Both the position numbers and the translations under genes were made by a program. A stretch of 64,000 nt of DNA from Agromyces sp. CF514 (lineage in GTDB: Bacteria; Actinomycetota; Actinomycetes; Actinomycetales; Microbacteriaceae): contig NZ_FOZD01000001.1 of NCBI RefSeq assembly GCF_900113185.1, positions 2,418,001 through 2,482,000 on the forward strand. The letters run 5' to 3'. This document shows, one piece after another, positions 35,251 to 45,016 of the stretch. Under the pieces are notes generated by a model that saw only the letters and a program-made list of their open reading frames with translations, did no database searches and was not told the origin of the DNA. The number at the start of each line of letters is the position of its first letter. The first letter of the stretch is position 1.

Positions 35251-38004
35251 ATGGTGGAAGGCAACGAGCACCAGAACCGACCCGACCCGAAGGCCACGCC
35301 CAAGCGGCGCGGCGGCCTCTTCGGCGGACGCCGCGGCCGCGGCCGCGCGGCCCAGCAGGAGCCCGAGGCGACCGTCCCCGACGCCGTCGAGGCCGCACCT
35401 GCGACCGAGACGCCCGCAGAGGTCGTCGACGTGCCCGCACCCGTGTCGGCTGCAGCGCACCATGCCGGCCGCCACGTCGCGGTGACCGGGGCGGGCGCCG
35501 ACGTCGGCGGCCCCGCCGCAGACGACGTCGATGCGGAATCCGCGGAGATCCAGGCCGAGGCCGCAGCCTCGCCGATCCCGGCGAACCTCTCGACCACGTC
35601 GCTGATCTTCCACGCACCGCCGGTGCTCGTGCAGCCCGATCGTCCCGAGCGCGGTGAGCGTTCCGACCGCGGCGACTTCCCGGGCACCGACAGCGACGAC
35701 GAGGGTTCGAGCGTACGTCGCCGCACTCGGCGCCGCAGCGGCGAGGAGGCCCGGTCGACGGGCGACCAGCCCGCGAACACCGTCGTCAAGGTGCGCACGC
35801 CCCGCGAACCCGAGCTCATCACCGAGCCGCAGCGCGTCAAGGGCTCGACCCGCCTCGAGGCGAAGAAGCAGCGCCGCCGCGACGGCCGCGATGCCGGTCG
35901 TCGCCGCACGATCATCACCGAGTCCGAGTTCCTCGCCCGTCGCGAGTCGGTCGATCGCTCGATGATCGTCCGCGAGAAGAGCGGGCGCATCCAGATCGGC
36001 GTGCTCGAAGACGGTGTGCTCGTCGAGCACTACGTCGCCCGCAATCAGGACGCATCGCTCATCGGCAACGTCTACCTCGGCCGCGTGCAGAACGTGCTGC
36101 CGAGCATGGAGGCAGCCTTCGTCGACATCGGCCGCGGCCGCAACGCCGTGCTCTACTCCGGAGAGGTCGACTGGGACGCGGCAGCCGAGAACGGCGAGAA
36201 GAACCAGCCGCGCCGCATCGAGCTCGCGCTGAAGCCCGGCGACCGCGTGCTCGTGCAGGTCACGAAGGACCCGGTCGGGCACAAGGGCGCGCGCCTGACG
36301 AGCCAGATCTCCCTGCCGGGCCGATACCTCGTGTACGTGCCGAACGGCTCGATGAACGGCATCAGCCGCAAGCTCCCCGACACCGAGCGCGCCCGCCTGA
36401 AGAAGATCCTCAAGGAGGTGCTGCCCGAGAACCAGGGCGTGATCGTGCGCACCGCCGCCGAGGGCGCCACCGAGGAGCAGCTGACGCTCGACGTCAACCG
36501 CCTGCTCGCGCAGTGGGCCGACATCTCTGCCCAGCTCGAGAAGGCGCAGGCGCCCGCGCTGCTGCACTCCGAGCCCGACCTGCTCATCAAGATCGTCCGC
36601 GACGTCTTCAACGAGGACTTCCAGAAGATGATCATCGAGGGCGACGAGGCGCGCGGCACCATCGAGCGCTACCTCCGGGCCGTGGCTCCCGACCTCCTCG
36701 AGCGCGTCGAGGCCTACGAGGGCGATCGCGACTCGTTCGACTCCTTCCGCATCAGCGAGCAGATCGAGAAGGCGCTCGACCGCAAGGTCTGGCTGCCCTC
36801 GGGCGGCTCCCTCGTGATCGACCGCACCGAGGCCATGACCGTGGTCGACGTCAACACGGGCAAGTTCGTCGGCTCCGGCGGCAACCTCGAGGAGACCGTC
36901 ACGAAGAACAACCTCGAGGCAGCCGAAGAGATCGTGCGCCAGCTGCGTCTGCGCGACATCGGCGGCATCATCGTGGTCGACTTCATCGACATGGTGCTCG
37001 AGTCCAATCGCGACCTCGTGCTCCGCCGACTCATCGAGTGCCTGTCGCGCGACCGCACGAAGCACCAGGTGGCCGAGGTCACCTCGCTCGGCCTCGTGCA
37101 GATGACGCGCAAGAAGCTCGGCCTCGGCCTGCTCGAGACCTTCAGCGAGCCGTGCGAGGTCTGCGCGGGTCGCGGCATCGTGGTGCACCACGAGCCGGTC
37201 TTCAAGCACCGCAGTGCACCGCAGCAGCCGCAGTCCGACCGCCGTCGCGGCGGCCGTGCACCTCAGGGCTCCGGCACCGGCGGCGCCACCGGCGGCAACG
37301 GCGGCGGTGGCAGCACCGGCGGCGGTTCGCAGCATGCGCACCCGACCGAGCCGAAGGCCCACACCGGCACGCACGCCATCACCGAAGACGTGAAGCACGC
37401 GCTCGCGCAGATCGCCGCATCGACGATCCCGCACACCGAGCACCGCGAGGGCGACGCGCCGGCCACGGAGTCCACGCCCGTCGCGGCACCCGCCGTCGAG
37501 GCCAGGTCCGATGACGAGGCGGCTGCACCCCGGCAGGGTCGACGCCGCGGGCGCGGGCGTCGTGCATCGCGCGAGCAGGCCGGCGCCGCGGCATCCGAGT
37601 CCGGTGCCGACTCGCCGTCGGCGGCCTCGGCCGAACCGCGTGAGCAGGCCGTGTCGGATGCCGCGCCGACCGATCAGGCTCCTGCCGCGCAGTCCGCACC
37701 GGCCGTCGAGGCCTCGGCCGCCGATGCGAGTCCTTCGGCCGCCGAGCCGACGCCCGCGGTCGCCGCGATCTTCGATCTGCCCGTGGTGTCCGCGCCGCGC
37801 ACCCGCCCCGAACCGGCGGCCGGCACCGCCGAGCTGCTCGACTCGGTGCTCGACGCCCTGCCCGCTCCGAAGAAGGCCGGCGAAGGCCGTTCGCGCAGCC
37901 GCCGCGTCTCGACGGCCGCGCTGTCGCCCGCGGGCGGAGCCCCCGTCATCACGCGCGCCGATGGGTCGCCCGCCGATTCCGGCGAGCAGTCCGACTCCGA
38001 GTAG
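35251..38004 (+). CDS. rne: Ribonuclease E/G
   Basis: 917 residues from ATG 35251 (AGGAG 11 bases before); the frame is open further upstream but that part lacks homology and lies in the leader. It is an endonuclease for RNA decay and rRNA maturation. A 230-residue charged, disordered N-terminal region precedes the S1/catalytic core. The metal-binding aspartates lie in VVDVNTGKFVG and IIVVDFIDM, and the Zn-link is CEVC (EPCEVCAGRG). A Gly-rich stretch and an Ala/Pro/Glu-rich tail follow. Disordered arms on both sides are the actinobacterial form. Confidence 0.94.
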   Translation: MVEGNEHQNRPDPKATPKRRGGLFGGRRGRGRAAQQEPEATVPDAVEAAPATETPAEVVDVPAPVSAAAHHAGRHVAVTGAGADVGGPAADDVDAESAEIQAEAAASPIPANLSTTSLIFHAPPVLVQPDRPERGERSDRGDFPGTDSDDEGSSVRRRTRRRSGEEARSTGDQPANTVVKVRTPREPELITEPQRVKGSTRLEAKKQRRRDGRDAGRRRTIITESEFLARRESVDRSMIVREKSGRIQIGVLEDGVLVEHYVARNQDASLIGNVYLGRVQNVLPSMEAAFVDIGRGRNAVLYSGEVDWDAAAENGEKNQPRRIELALKPGDRVLVQVTKDPVGHKGARLTSQISLPGRYLVYVPNGSMNGISRKLPDTERARLKKILKEVLPENQGVIVRTAAEGATEEQLTLDVNRLLAQWADISAQLEKAQAPALLHSEPDLLIKIVRDVFNEDFQKMIIEGDEARGTIERYLRAVAPDLLERVEAYEGDRDSFDSFRISEQIEKALDRKVWLPSGGSLVIDRTEAMTVVDVNTGKFVGSGGNLEETVTKNNLEAAEEIVRQLRLRDIGGIIVVDFIDMVLESNRDLVLRRLIECLSRDRTKHQVAEVTSLGLVQMTRKKLGLGLLETFSEPCEVCAGRGIVVHHEPVFKHRSAPQQPQSDRRRGGRAPQGSGTGGATGGNGGGGSTGGGSQHAHPTEPKAHTGTHAITEDVKHALAQIAASTIPHTEHREGDAPATESTPVAAPAVEARSDDEAAAPRQGRRRGRGRRASREQAGAAASESGADSPSAASAEPREQAVSDAAPTDQAPAAQSAPAVEASAADASPSAAEPTPAVAAIFDLPVVSAPRTRPEPAAGTAELLDSVLDALPAPKKAGEGRSRSRRVSTAALSPAGGAPVITRADGSPADSGEQSDSE

Positions 38005-38031
38005 CAGCGCTCGATCGGGTCGGCATCCGCG

Positions 38032-38331
38032 TCAGTCGGTGCCGGCCCGATCGCGCTCCCGACGGATCCGGCGGTCACGGGGGAGCACGCGCAGGCCGCT
38101 CGCGGCCAGCCGTCGCACGAGTTCGCGCGGGGGCACGGGCACCGCACCGGCTGCGACGAGCGCGTCGTACCGTTCGACCGGGACGTCGTAGTGGTCGAGG
38201 TCGAAGCCCCTGGGGGGCAGGCCTGCCGCGTCGGCGAAGGCCTTGAGCTCGGCGATCGACTCGTCGCTCACGAGGTGCGCCCACACCGTGCCGTGCTTCG
38301 GCCAGAGCGGCGTGTCGATGAGTACGGTCAT
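38032..38331 (-). CDS. DUF4031 domain-containing protein
   Basis: 99 residues: MTVLIDTPLWPKHGTVWAHL, then ELKAFADAAGLPPRGFDLDHYDVP and a basic tail. This matches DUF4031, a small actinobacterial family of unknown function with conserved H and D residues (WAHLVSD, DLDHYDV). Convergent with rne, 27 bases away. TAGGAT lies 6 bases before the ATG, a leaderless promoter. Confidence 0.85.
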   Translation of the reverse strand: MTVLIDTPLWPKHGTVWAHLVSDESIAELKAFADAAGLPPRGFDLDHYDVPVERYDALVAAGAVPVPPRELVRRLAASGLRVLPRDRRIRRERDRAGTD

Positions 38332-38337
38332 GCCCTG

Positions 38338-38343
38338 ATCCTA
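38338..38343 (-). promoter_or_regulatory. -10 element of the DUF4031 gene
   Basis: TAGGAT on the minus strand, 6 bases before ATG 38331. Leaderless layout; back to back with the rplU promoter. Confidence 0.45.
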
Positions 38344-38379
38344 GGCGGGACGGCGCGCGACGCGCCGGGGGCCGCCCGT

Positions 38380-38408
38380 TTGACCGAGTGCCTCTCATCC
38401 GGTAAACT
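38380..38408 (+). promoter_or_regulatory. Sigma-70-type promoter of rplU-rpmA
   Basis: TTGACC (38380-38385), a 17-base spacer, TAAACT (38403-38408): the best matched -35/-10 pair in the window, fitting high ribosomal protein expression. Start near 38415. Confidence 0.7.
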
Positions 38409-38414
38409 CGACCG

Positions 38415-38551
38415 TTGGTGCCGCCGCTTATCACGGCGTGCCCACACAGTTTTCTGGCAGTCACCACCCTTCTTCCCGCTGGGGCGACCGCGCAGTGACA
38501 TCCCATCAGACAGTCGGAACCCCCTTGGTTCCCCAAAGATAGGTACGAGTA
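38415..38551 (+). promoter_or_regulatory. rplU 5' leader with hairpin
   Basis: A leader of about 137 bases. It contains GGAACC-CCCTT-GGTTCC (about 38517-38533) shortly before the GTG start of rplU. Ribosomal protein L21 leaders can be autoregulatory; whether this one is cannot be said. Confidence 0.4.
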
Positions 38552-38860
38552 GTGGTTTACGCAGTAGTGCGCGCCGGCGGTCGGCAGGAGAAGGTCGAAG
38601 TCGGCACCATCGTCACGATGGACCGCATCAAGGCAGACAAGGACGGCAACGTCCAGCTCGCCGCGGTCCTCCTCGTCGACGGCGAGAACATCACCTCCGA
38701 CGCCAAGTCGCTTGCAAAGGTCACGGTCACGGCCGAGGTCCTCAACGACCTCCGCGGCCCCAAGATCGTGATCCAGAAGTTCAAGAACAAGACCGGCTAC
38801 AAGAAGCGCCAGGGCCACCGTCAGGAGCTCACGCGCGTCAAGGTCACCGGCATCAAGTAA
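38552..38860 (+). CDS. rplU: 50S ribosomal protein L21
   Basis: 102 residues from GTG 38552 ([19 protein letters not shown]). The C-terminal signature [13 protein letters not shown] is intact. It binds 23S rRNA domain I. First gene of rplU-rpmA-obgE, the conserved bacterial order. A TAGGTACGAGT stretch precedes the start without a strong purine-rich site. Confidence 0.97.
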   Translation: MVYAVVRAGGRQEKVEVGTIVTMDRIKADKDGNVQLAAVLLVDGENITSDAKSLAKVTVTAEVLNDLRGPKIVIQKFKNKTGYKKRQGHRQELTRVKVTGIK

Positions 38861-38888
38861 CAGCTGCGGCTCGCAAGGAGAATCAGAC

Positions 38889-39146
38889 ATGGCACACAAA
38901 AAGGGAGCGAGCTCCACTCGCAACGGTCGTGACTCGAACGCACAGCGCCTCGGCGTGAAGCGCTTCGGCGGCCAGGTCGTCAGCGCAGGCGAGATCCTCG
39001 TCCGCCAGCGCGGCACCCACTTCCACCCCGGTGCGGGTGTCGGTCGCGGTGGCGACGACACGCTGTTCGCACTCGAGGCCGGCTCGGTGCAGTTCGGCAC
39101 CAAGGGCGGCCGCAAGGTGGTCAACATCGTGGCGGCCGGCGAATAG
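38889..39146 (+). CDS. rpmA: 50S ribosomal protein L27
   Basis: 85 residues. [22 protein letters not shown] is the typical L27 N-terminus that reaches the peptidyl transferase centre; there is no Firmicute-type cleavable extension. AAGGAGAA precedes the ATG. 28 bases after rplU. Confidence 0.97.
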   Translation: MAHKKGASSTRNGRDSNAQRLGVKRFGGQVVSAGEILVRQRGTHFHPGAGVGRGGDDTLFALEAGSVQFGTKGGRKVVNIVAAGE

Positions 39147-39165
39147 TCGACCGACAGGTTTCTTC

Positions 39166-39193
39166 GTGAGGGCGGGCTTCGGCTCGCCCTCAC
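39166..39193 (+). terminator. Hairpin with TTCG loop between rpmA and obgE
   Basis: GTGAGGGCGGGC-TTCG-GCTCGCCCTCAC, a 12-bp stem (one G-T pair) with a stable UUCG tetraloop. No strong T-run. It could reduce read-through from the ribosomal genes into obgE, or serve as an RNA processing site. Confidence 0.6.
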
Positions 39194-39220
39194 GTGTTTC
39201 GAGAACAGAAAGGCACGTCG

Positions 39221-40780
39221 ATGGTCAGCTTCGTCGATGAGGTGACGCTGTTCCTGCGCGCCGGACACGGTGGCAACGGATGCGTCTCGGTCCGCCGAGA
39301 GAAGTTCAAGCCCCTCGCGGGGCCCGACGGCGGCAACGGCGGCAACGGCGGCGACATCGTGCTCGTGGCAGACCCCCAGGTCACCACGCTGCTGGCCTAC
39401 CACGGGCGGCCCCACCGGTCGAGCGGCAACGGTCAGCCCGGCATGGGCGACAACCGCTCGGGCGCGCTCGGCGAGCCCCTCGAACTGCCCGTCCCGGTCG
39501 GCACCGTCGTGAAGGACGCCGACGGCGTCGAGCTCGCCGACCTGACCGAGCCCGGAACGCGCTTCGTCGCGGCCGCAGGCGGACAGGGCGGTCTCGGCAA
39601 CGCGGCCCTCTCGTCGACGAAGCGCAAGGCCCCGGGCTTCGCGCTGCTCGGCACGCTCGGCACCGAGACGGAGATCCGGCTCGAGCTCAAGTCCATCGCG
39701 GATGTCGCACTCGTCGGCTACCCGTCGGCCGGCAAGTCCAGCCTGATCGCCGCCATGTCCGCCGCTCGGCCGAAGATCGCCGACTACCCGTTCACGACGC
39801 TGCACCCGAACCTCGGCGTGGTCGAGGCCGGCGATCACCGCTTCACCGTCGCCGACGTGCCCGGCCTCATCGAGGGAGCGAGCGACGGCAAGGGACTCGG
39901 ACTCGAGTTCCTGCGCCACGTCGAACGCTGCTCCGCGCTGCTGCACGTCATCGACTGCGCCACGCTCGAGCCGGGCCGCGACCCGATCAGCGACCTCGAC
40001 GTCATCCTCGGCGAACTCGCCGCCTACCCGGTGCCCGAAGGGCAGACCCCGCTCCTCGAGCGCCCGCAGCTCGTGGCGCTCAACAAGGTCGACGTGCCCG
40101 AGGCGCGCGACCTCGCCGAGATGGTCAAGCCCGAGTTCGAGGCGCGCGGCTTCACGGTGTTCGAGATCTCGACGGTGAGCCACGAAGGCCTCCGCCAGCT
40201 CGGGTTCGCGCTCGGCGCGCTCGTCGAAGAGGAGCGCAAGGCTGCGGCATCCGTGGTCGAGGCCCCGCGCATCGTGATGCGCCCGAAGGCCGTCAACGAG
40301 GTCGACTACGTCGTCAAGGCCGAGGGCGGCAGCTACGGCACCATCTACCGGGTGGTCGGCGGCAAGCCCGAACGCTGGGTGCAGCAGACCGACTTCGCCA
40401 ACGACGAGGCCGTCGGCTTCCTCGCCGACCGCCTCGCACGACTCGGTGTCGAAGACGCACTCGTGCGCGCGGGCGCCGTCGCCGGATCCACGGTCGTCAT
40501 CGGGCCGGGCCAGGGCGTCGTGTTCGACTGGGAGCCCACGCTCACCTCCACCGCCGAGCTCATCACCGCACCCCGCGGCACCGACCTGCGCCTCGACGAG
40601 AACCGACGCGCGACGCGCGCCGAGCGTCGCAGCGACTACCACGACCGCATGGATGCCAAGGCCGAGGCACGGGCCGAGCTCGATCGCGAGCGCGAGGCCG
40701 GCCTCTGGGCCGACGACGAGCCCGTCGACGCCCCCGCGCCGTCGTCGTCCACCTCGGCGGAGGCGGAGGACGACCGGTGA
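39221..40780 (+). CDS. obgE: GTPase ObgE/CgtA
   Basis: 519 residues. The Gly-rich Obg fold ([19 protein letters not shown]) covers residues 1-158, then the GTPase domain with G1 GYPSAGKSS (166-174), G3 DVPGLIEGA and G4 NKVD, then an OCT domain (about 350-430) and a charged tail. It acts in 50S assembly and stress control. AGAAAGG precedes the ATG. The stop overlaps proB (GTGA). Confidence 0.96.
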   Translation: MVSFVDEVTLFLRAGHGGNGCVSVRREKFKPLAGPDGGNGGNGGDIVLVADPQVTTLLAYHGRPHRSSGNGQPGMGDNRSGALGEPLELPVPVGTVVKDADGVELADLTEPGTRFVAAAGGQGGLGNAALSSTKRKAPGFALLGTLGTETEIRLELKSIADVALVGYPSAGKSSLIAAMSAARPKIADYPFTTLHPNLGVVEAGDHRFTVADVPGLIEGASDGKGLGLEFLRHVERCSALLHVIDCATLEPGRDPISDLDVILGELAAYPVPEGQTPLLERPQLVALNKVDVPEARDLAEMVKPEFEARGFTVFEISTVSHEGLRQLGFALGALVEEERKAAASVVEAPRIVMRPKAVNEVDYVVKAEGGSYGTIYRVVGGKPERWVQQTDFANDEAVGFLADRLARLGVEDALVRAGAVAGSTVVIGPGQGVVFDWEPTLTSTAELITAPRGTDLRLDENRRATRAERRSDYHDRMDAKAEARAELDREREAGLWADDEPVDAPAPSSSTSAEAEDDR

Positions 40781-41595
40781 CGCTGCGCACCCGCGCCGAC
40801 ATCCCGTCGGCGCAGCGCATCGTCGTGAAGGTCGGCTCCTCGTCGATCAGCGGTGAGAACGCCGAGCAGATCGGTCCGCTCGTCGACGCGCTCGCAGCCG
40901 CGCACGCGCGCGGCACCGAGGTCGTGCTCGTCTCGTCCGGAGCGATCGCGACCGCGATCCCGTTCCTCAGCCTCGACGGGCGCCCGACCGACCTCGCAAC
41001 CCAGCAGGCAGCGGCGGCCGTCGGGCAGAACGTGCTCATGTGGCGCTACCAGACGAGTCTCGACCGATACGGCGTGCTCGCCGGACAGGTGCTGCTGACC
41101 GCCGGCGACCTCGAGAACGCGACGCCGCGCTCGAACGCGCAGCGGGCCATGGATCGTCTGCTCGCGCTGAGGATCCTGCCGATCGTCAACGAGAACGACA
41201 CCGTCGCGACCCACGAGATCCGGTTCGGCGACAACGACCGGCTCGCGGCCCTGGTCGCCGAGCTCATCGGCGCCGACCTGCTCGTGCTGCTCTCCGACGT
41301 CGACGCGCTCTATACGAAGCCGCCCCACCTCGACGGTGCCGAGCGCATCGAGCACGTGCCCTTCGGCGACGAGCTGGCCGGAATCGAGATCGGATCGGTC
41401 GGACGCGCAGGCGTGGGCACCGGGGGAGCCGAGACGAAGGTGTCCGCGGCGCGCATCGCTGCGAGCTCCGGCGCGGCCGTGCTCATCACGGCGACGCCGC
41501 TGGTCGCGCAGGCCCTCGGCGGCGAGCACGTCGGCACCTGGTTCGAGTCGGCCCCCGAACGTCACACGGCCGACGAAGCGGTACCGCTCGCCTAG
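40777..41595 (+). CDS. proB: Glutamate 5-kinase (short form without PUA domain)
   Basis: 272 residues from GTG 40777, overlapping obgE as GTGA. It makes gamma-glutamyl phosphate, the first step of proline synthesis. [30 protein letters not shown] and [12 protein letters not shown] are amino-acid-kinase signatures. E. coli ProB has about 367 residues with a C-terminal PUA domain; that domain is absent here, as in other short ProBs. The stop codon TAG lies within the proA -10 element. Confidence 0.95.
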   Translation: MTLRTRADIPSAQRIVVKVGSSSISGENAEQIGPLVDALAAAHARGTEVVLVSSGAIATAIPFLSLDGRPTDLATQQAAAAVGQNVLMWRYQTSLDRYGVLAGQVLLTAGDLENATPRSNAQRAMDRLLALRILPIVNENDTVATHEIRFGDNDRLAALVAELIGADLLVLLSDVDALYTKPPHLDGAERIEHVPFGDELAGIEIGSVGRAGVGTGGAETKVSAARIAASSGAAVLITATPLVAQALGGEHVGTWFESAPERHTADEAVPLA

Positions 41596-41598
41596 GCT
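41593..41598 (+). promoter_or_regulatory. -10 element of proA, sharing bases with the proB stop codon
   Basis: TAGGCT, then 6 bases and ATG 41605. The first three bases are the proB stop codon. A leaderless proA transcript is likely, besides read-through from proB. Confidence 0.45.
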
Positions 41599-41604
41599 GA
41601 TGCC

Positions 41605-42873
41605 ATGGAGCAGCCCGACCTCGACACGTCCGTGATCGACGCCCGGCTCGCCGCGGCGAAAGAGGCGTCCTACCGCCTCGCGCGCGCGACGACCGCCGAG
41701 AAGGACGCGGCGCTCGAGCGCATCGCGTCGGATCTGCGGGCGCGTGCCGCTGAGGTCATCGAGGCGAACGGGCTCGACCTCGAGGCAGGTCGTGCGGCGG
41801 GTCTCGGCGAGGGGCTGCTCGATCGCCTCGCGCTCGACGCGCGCCGCATCGACGCCCTGGCCGACGCGGTGCTCGACGTCATCGGCCTGACCGATCCGAT
41901 CGGCGAGACGCTGTCCGGCCGCACGCTCCCGAGCGGCGTGCGCATCGACCAGATCCGGGTGCCGCTCGGCGTGGTCGGCGCCATCTACGAGGCTCGGCCG
42001 AACGTCACGATCGACATCGCCGTGCTCGCGCTGAAGAGCGGCAACGCCGTGGTCCTGCGCGGAGGCACCGCGGCAGAGCAGACCAACCGGGTGCTCGTCG
42101 ACGTGCTCCGCGAGGCGCTCGACGCCGTCGGGCTTCCCGCCGAGGCCGTGCAGACCGTCGACGACTTCGGTCGAGCCGGCGCGCGACACCTCATGCAGGC
42201 CCGCGACTACGTCGACGTCCTGATCCCGCGGGGGAGTGCCGGCCTCATCCGCGCCGTCGTCGACGAGGCGCGCGTACCCGTCATCGAGACGGGCGCGGGT
42301 GTCGTGCACATGTTCCTCGATGCCTCGGCCCCCGAGCAATGGGCCGTCGAGCTCGTGCACAACGCGAAGGTGCAGCGCCCGAGCGTGTGCAACGCGCTCG
42401 AAACCGTGCTCGTCCATCAGGATGCCGCGCAGCGCCTGCTTCCGGCGGTGCTCGACCGGCTCACGGACGCCGGCGTGACGATCCACGCCGACGAACGGGT
42501 GCGCGCGATCCGCCCCGACGTGCTTCCGGTCACCGACGAGGACTTCGCCACCGAGCACATGAGCCTCGACATCTCCGTCGCGGTCGTCGACTCGCTCGAC
42601 GATGCGCTCGAGCACATCCGTCGTTTCTCGACGAAGCACACCGAATCCATCGTGACGAACGACCTCTCGAACGCCGAGCGGTTCCTCAACGAGGTCGACT
42701 CCGCGGCCGTCATGGTCAACGCGTCGACCAGGTTCACCGACGGCGCGGAGTTCGGGTTCGGAGCCGAGGTCGGCATCTCGACGCAGAAGCTGCACGCGCG
42801 CGGCCCGATGGGGCTTCCGGAGCTCACGAGCACCAAGTGGATCGTGCGCGGCGCCGGGCACGTGCGAGCGTGA
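41605..42873 (+). CDS. proA: Gamma-glutamyl phosphate reductase
   Basis: 422 residues, full length. It reduces gamma-glutamyl phosphate to the semialdehyde with NADPH. Aldehyde-dehydrogenase-like fold; the catalytic Cys is in RPSVCNALETVLVH (about residue 262), and NASTRFTDGAEFGFGAEVGIS is the family signature. Nine bases after proB with no clear ribosome binding site, fitting the leaderless promoter. Confidence 0.96.
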   Translation: MEQPDLDTSVIDARLAAAKEASYRLARATTAEKDAALERIASDLRARAAEVIEANGLDLEAGRAAGLGEGLLDRLALDARRIDALADAVLDVIGLTDPIGETLSGRTLPSGVRIDQIRVPLGVVGAIYEARPNVTIDIAVLALKSGNAVVLRGGTAAEQTNRVLVDVLREALDAVGLPAEAVQTVDDFGRAGARHLMQARDYVDVLIPRGSAGLIRAVVDEARVPVIETGAGVVHMFLDASAPEQWAVELVHNAKVQRPSVCNALETVLVHQDAAQRLLPAVLDRLTDAGVTIHADERVRAIRPDVLPVTDEDFATEHMSLDISVAVVDSLDDALEHIRRFSTKHTESIVTNDLSNAERFLNEVDSAAVMVNASTRFTDGAEFGFGAEVGISTQKLHARGPMGLPELTSTKWIVRGAGHVRA

Positions 42874-42879
42874 CCTCGC

Positions 42880-42885
42880 TAGACT
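42880..42885 (+). promoter_or_regulatory. -10 element ahead of the 73-residue membrane protein
   Basis: TAGACT, about 37 bases before ATG 42923, with GAAAGGA as ribosome binding site in between. This one would give a normal short leader. Confidence 0.4.
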
Positions 42886-42922
42886 GTCACGAGCAACACA
42901 GCAGGCTTCGAAAGGAACACGA

Positions 42923-43144
42923 ATGAGCTTCACGAGCACGGCACTGACCGGCATCCTCACGTCGGAGTCGGTGCACGCGGTCGAACTGCCGATGGCGACG
43001 TGGGCCTACGGGCTCGTAGCGCTCATCATCTTCGGCGCGCTCGCATTCGTGACCGCCTCCTACCGCGACGTCGCCAACCGCCACCGCGCCAAGGCCGAGG
43101 CCTACGCGGCACGCCACGGCGCCGAAGAGCACGGCGGGCACTGA
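42923..43144 (+). CDS. Small single-pass membrane protein (73 aa)
   Basis: 73 residues. Residues about 24-45 ([21 protein letters not shown]) form one TM helix, followed by a basic/His-rich cytoplasmic tail [20 protein letters not shown] do not recognise a family, though small proteins of this kind are found between proA and nadD in related genomes as far as I recall. GAAAGGA ribosome binding site present. It ends 16 bases before nadD. Confidence 0.75.
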   Translation: MSFTSTALTGILTSESVHAVELPMATWAYGLVALIIFGALAFVTASYRDVANRHRAKAEAYAARHGAEEHGGH

Positions 43145-43160
43145 GCGGAGTCAGCGCACC

Positions 43161-43763
43161 GTGACCGAGGCTGAGCGGCGCCGACCGCGTGTCGGGGTGA
43201 TGGGCGGCACGTTCGACCCGATCCACCACGGTCACCTCGTGGCGGCGAGCGAGGTCGCCCAGTCGCTCGATCTCGACGAGGTCGTGTTCGTGCCGACCGG
43301 GCAGCCGAGCTACAAGTCGAACGTCACGCAGGCAGAGCACCGCTATCTCATGACGGTGATCGCAACGGCCTCGAATCCGCGGTTCACCGTGAGCAGGGTC
43401 GACATCGACCGCGCCAAGCCGACCTTCACCATCGACACCTTGCGCGACCTGCGTCGCGAACGCTCCGACGCAGACCTCTTCTTCATCACGGGTGCAGACG
43501 CCATCGCGCAGATCCTCTCGTGGAAGGACGTCTCGGAGTTGTGGGATCTCGCCCACTTCGTTGCTGTGAGTCGGCCGGGACATGTGCTGTCCGTTCGCGG
43601 ATTGCCGGAGCAAGACGTAAGCTTGCTCGAAGTCCCGGCTCTGGCGATCTCGTCGACCGATTGCCGGGAAAGGGTGCGCCGGGGTTTCCCGGTGTGGTAC
43701 TTGGTGCCCGATGGGGTCGTCCAGTACATCTCCAAGCACCATCTTTATCGGAGTGTCGCATGA
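43161..43763 (+). CDS. nadD: Nicotinate-nucleotide adenylyltransferase
   Basis: 200 residues from GTG 43161. It makes nicotinate adenine dinucleotide in NAD synthesis. The nucleotidyltransferase motif [12 protein letters not shown] (about 14-25) and the C-terminal [15 protein letters not shown] (family ISSTxIR) are present, with Cys where Ile is usual. The stop overlaps the next gene as ATGA. Confidence 0.95.
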   Translation: MTEAERRRPRVGVMGGTFDPIHHGHLVAASEVAQSLDLDEVVFVPTGQPSYKSNVTQAEHRYLMTVIATASNPRFTVSRVDIDRAKPTFTIDTLRDLRRERSDADLFFITGADAIAQILSWKDVSELWDLAHFVAVSRPGHVLSVRGLPEQDVSLLEVPALAISSTDCRERVRRGFPVWYLVPDGVVQYISKHHLYRSVA

Positions 43764-44980
43764 CGTCGTCGCAGGAACCACAGCTGACGCGCCGCGAGAT
43801 GCGCGAGCGCGAACGCCTGCAGGAGCAGGCTGCTTCGCCGACCCCCGCTCCTGAGCCGCAGAGCCCGGCCGCGCCTGCTCCCGTCCCTGCACCCGCACCG
43901 GTCTACAGCGCTACGGCGCCGACGCCCGCGGCTCCTGCACCCGCTCAGGGATCCCCGTTCGGTTCGCCCGCTCCGGCAACCGGGTTCGCAGTGTCGGCCC
44001 CGTACCCCGCGAACCCCCAGCAGCCCGTAGGCCAGCCTTCGGCGTTCGCTCCGGTGCCGGTCGTGCCGACGCAGAGCCCCCAGGTTCCGGTCGCCCCGCC
44101 TGCGCCCCCTTTCCAGGCCGCCCCGGTTCCGCCGGCCCAGCCGGCGCAGGGGTCCACTCCGGTCGCGCCCGCGCCGTCGCAACAGCAACTTGCGCCCCAG
44201 CAGGCCCCGACGCCCCAGCAGGCCCCGACGCCGCGCCAGGCTTCGACCCCCGAACGAACGCTCACCCGCCGCGAACTGCGGGCGATGCTCGACATCGACG
44301 CCCCCATCGACGGCGATGACCTCGACGACCTCGATCACGAGATCGCCGGCGCTTCGGCGATGGGCGCCCCGCGCCCGCCGGCCCCGTTCCCGACGCAGCC
44401 GGCCGCGCCGACGCAGGGTGAGCCCCCGCACCGCCAGGCCGCGCCGCACCAGGCCGAATCCGCCGCACTGGCCGAGCAGCCCGTCGCCGCGCCGAAGCCG
44501 GTCGGTCACTGGACCGCGCAGCTCGACGCACCGGTCGAGCAGGCGCAACCGTTCGATCAGATGCTCTCCCGCGGCGGCGTCGGTCGAGGCGTTCCGACCA
44601 CGACGAACGCGCTCATCCTGCCGTCGCTGCCCGACCACGCCGGGCTTCCGACCCCGCTCACGAACAACGGCAACGGCGAGGTGATCGTCACGGGTTCCAT
44701 CGACCTGCCGCGGAGCTACGGCGCGACGGGCGTGCACCCGAGCCAGATCGACTCCTCCGACGTCGACCGCCTGTTCGACCAGGTCGAAGACGGTGCCGGC
44801 GTCGGCGCACCGATCGCTGCGACCCGTGCGATCAGCACGCAGAGCGCGACGAAGGCCGTCGTCGCCCCGCCCTCGAAAGAGGGCATGAACGTGCCCCTCG
44901 TGCTCGCGGTGACCGCGGGCGTCCTGGCTCTCGGAGTGGTGGCGACGCTCGTCGTCGGCGCCCTGACCGGCCTCTTCTGA
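43760..44980 (+). CDS. Proline/alanine-rich protein with C-terminal TM anchor (function unknown)
   Basis: 406 residues. An N-terminal [14 protein letters not shown] helix, then about 120 residues of Pro/Ala/Gln-rich disordered sequence with 18-bp repeats (QAPTPQ), a second TRRELRAML motif near 170, another disordered stretch, a more ordered [15 protein letters not shown]…SIDLPRSYG region and a C-terminal TM helix ([29 protein letters not shown] in pieces). No enzyme motif. It is coupled to nadD by ATGA and lies before rsfS. I do not recognise the family. Confidence 0.85.
   Translation: MTSSQEPQLTRREMRERERLQEQAASPTPAPEPQSPAAPAPVPAPAPVYSATAPTPAAPAPAQGSPFGSPAPATGFAVSAPYPANPQQPVGQPSAFAPVPVVPTQSPQVPVAPPAPPFQAAPVPPAQPAQGSTPVAPAPSQQQLAPQQAPTPQQAPTPRQASTPERTLTRRELRAMLDIDAPIDGDDLDDLDHEIAGASAMGAPRPPAPFPTQPAAPTQGEPPHRQAAPHQAESAALAEQPVAAPKPVGHWTAQLDAPVEQAQPFDQMLSRGGVGRGVPTTTNALILPSLPDHAGLPTPLTNNGNGEVIVTGSIDLPRSYGATGVHPSQIDSSDVDRLFDQVEDGAGVGAPIAATRAISTQSATKAVVAPPSKEGMNVPLVLAVTAGVLALGVVATLVVGALTGLF
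44199..44240. repeat. 18-bp tandem repeat in the proline-rich gene
   Basis: Two full units and a partial one of cagcaggccccgacgccc, encoding QQAPTP in frame. Confidence 0.5.
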
Positions 44981-45016
44981 GTTTCGATTCCCCGCACGAC
45001 GACCGGAAATGAGCGA

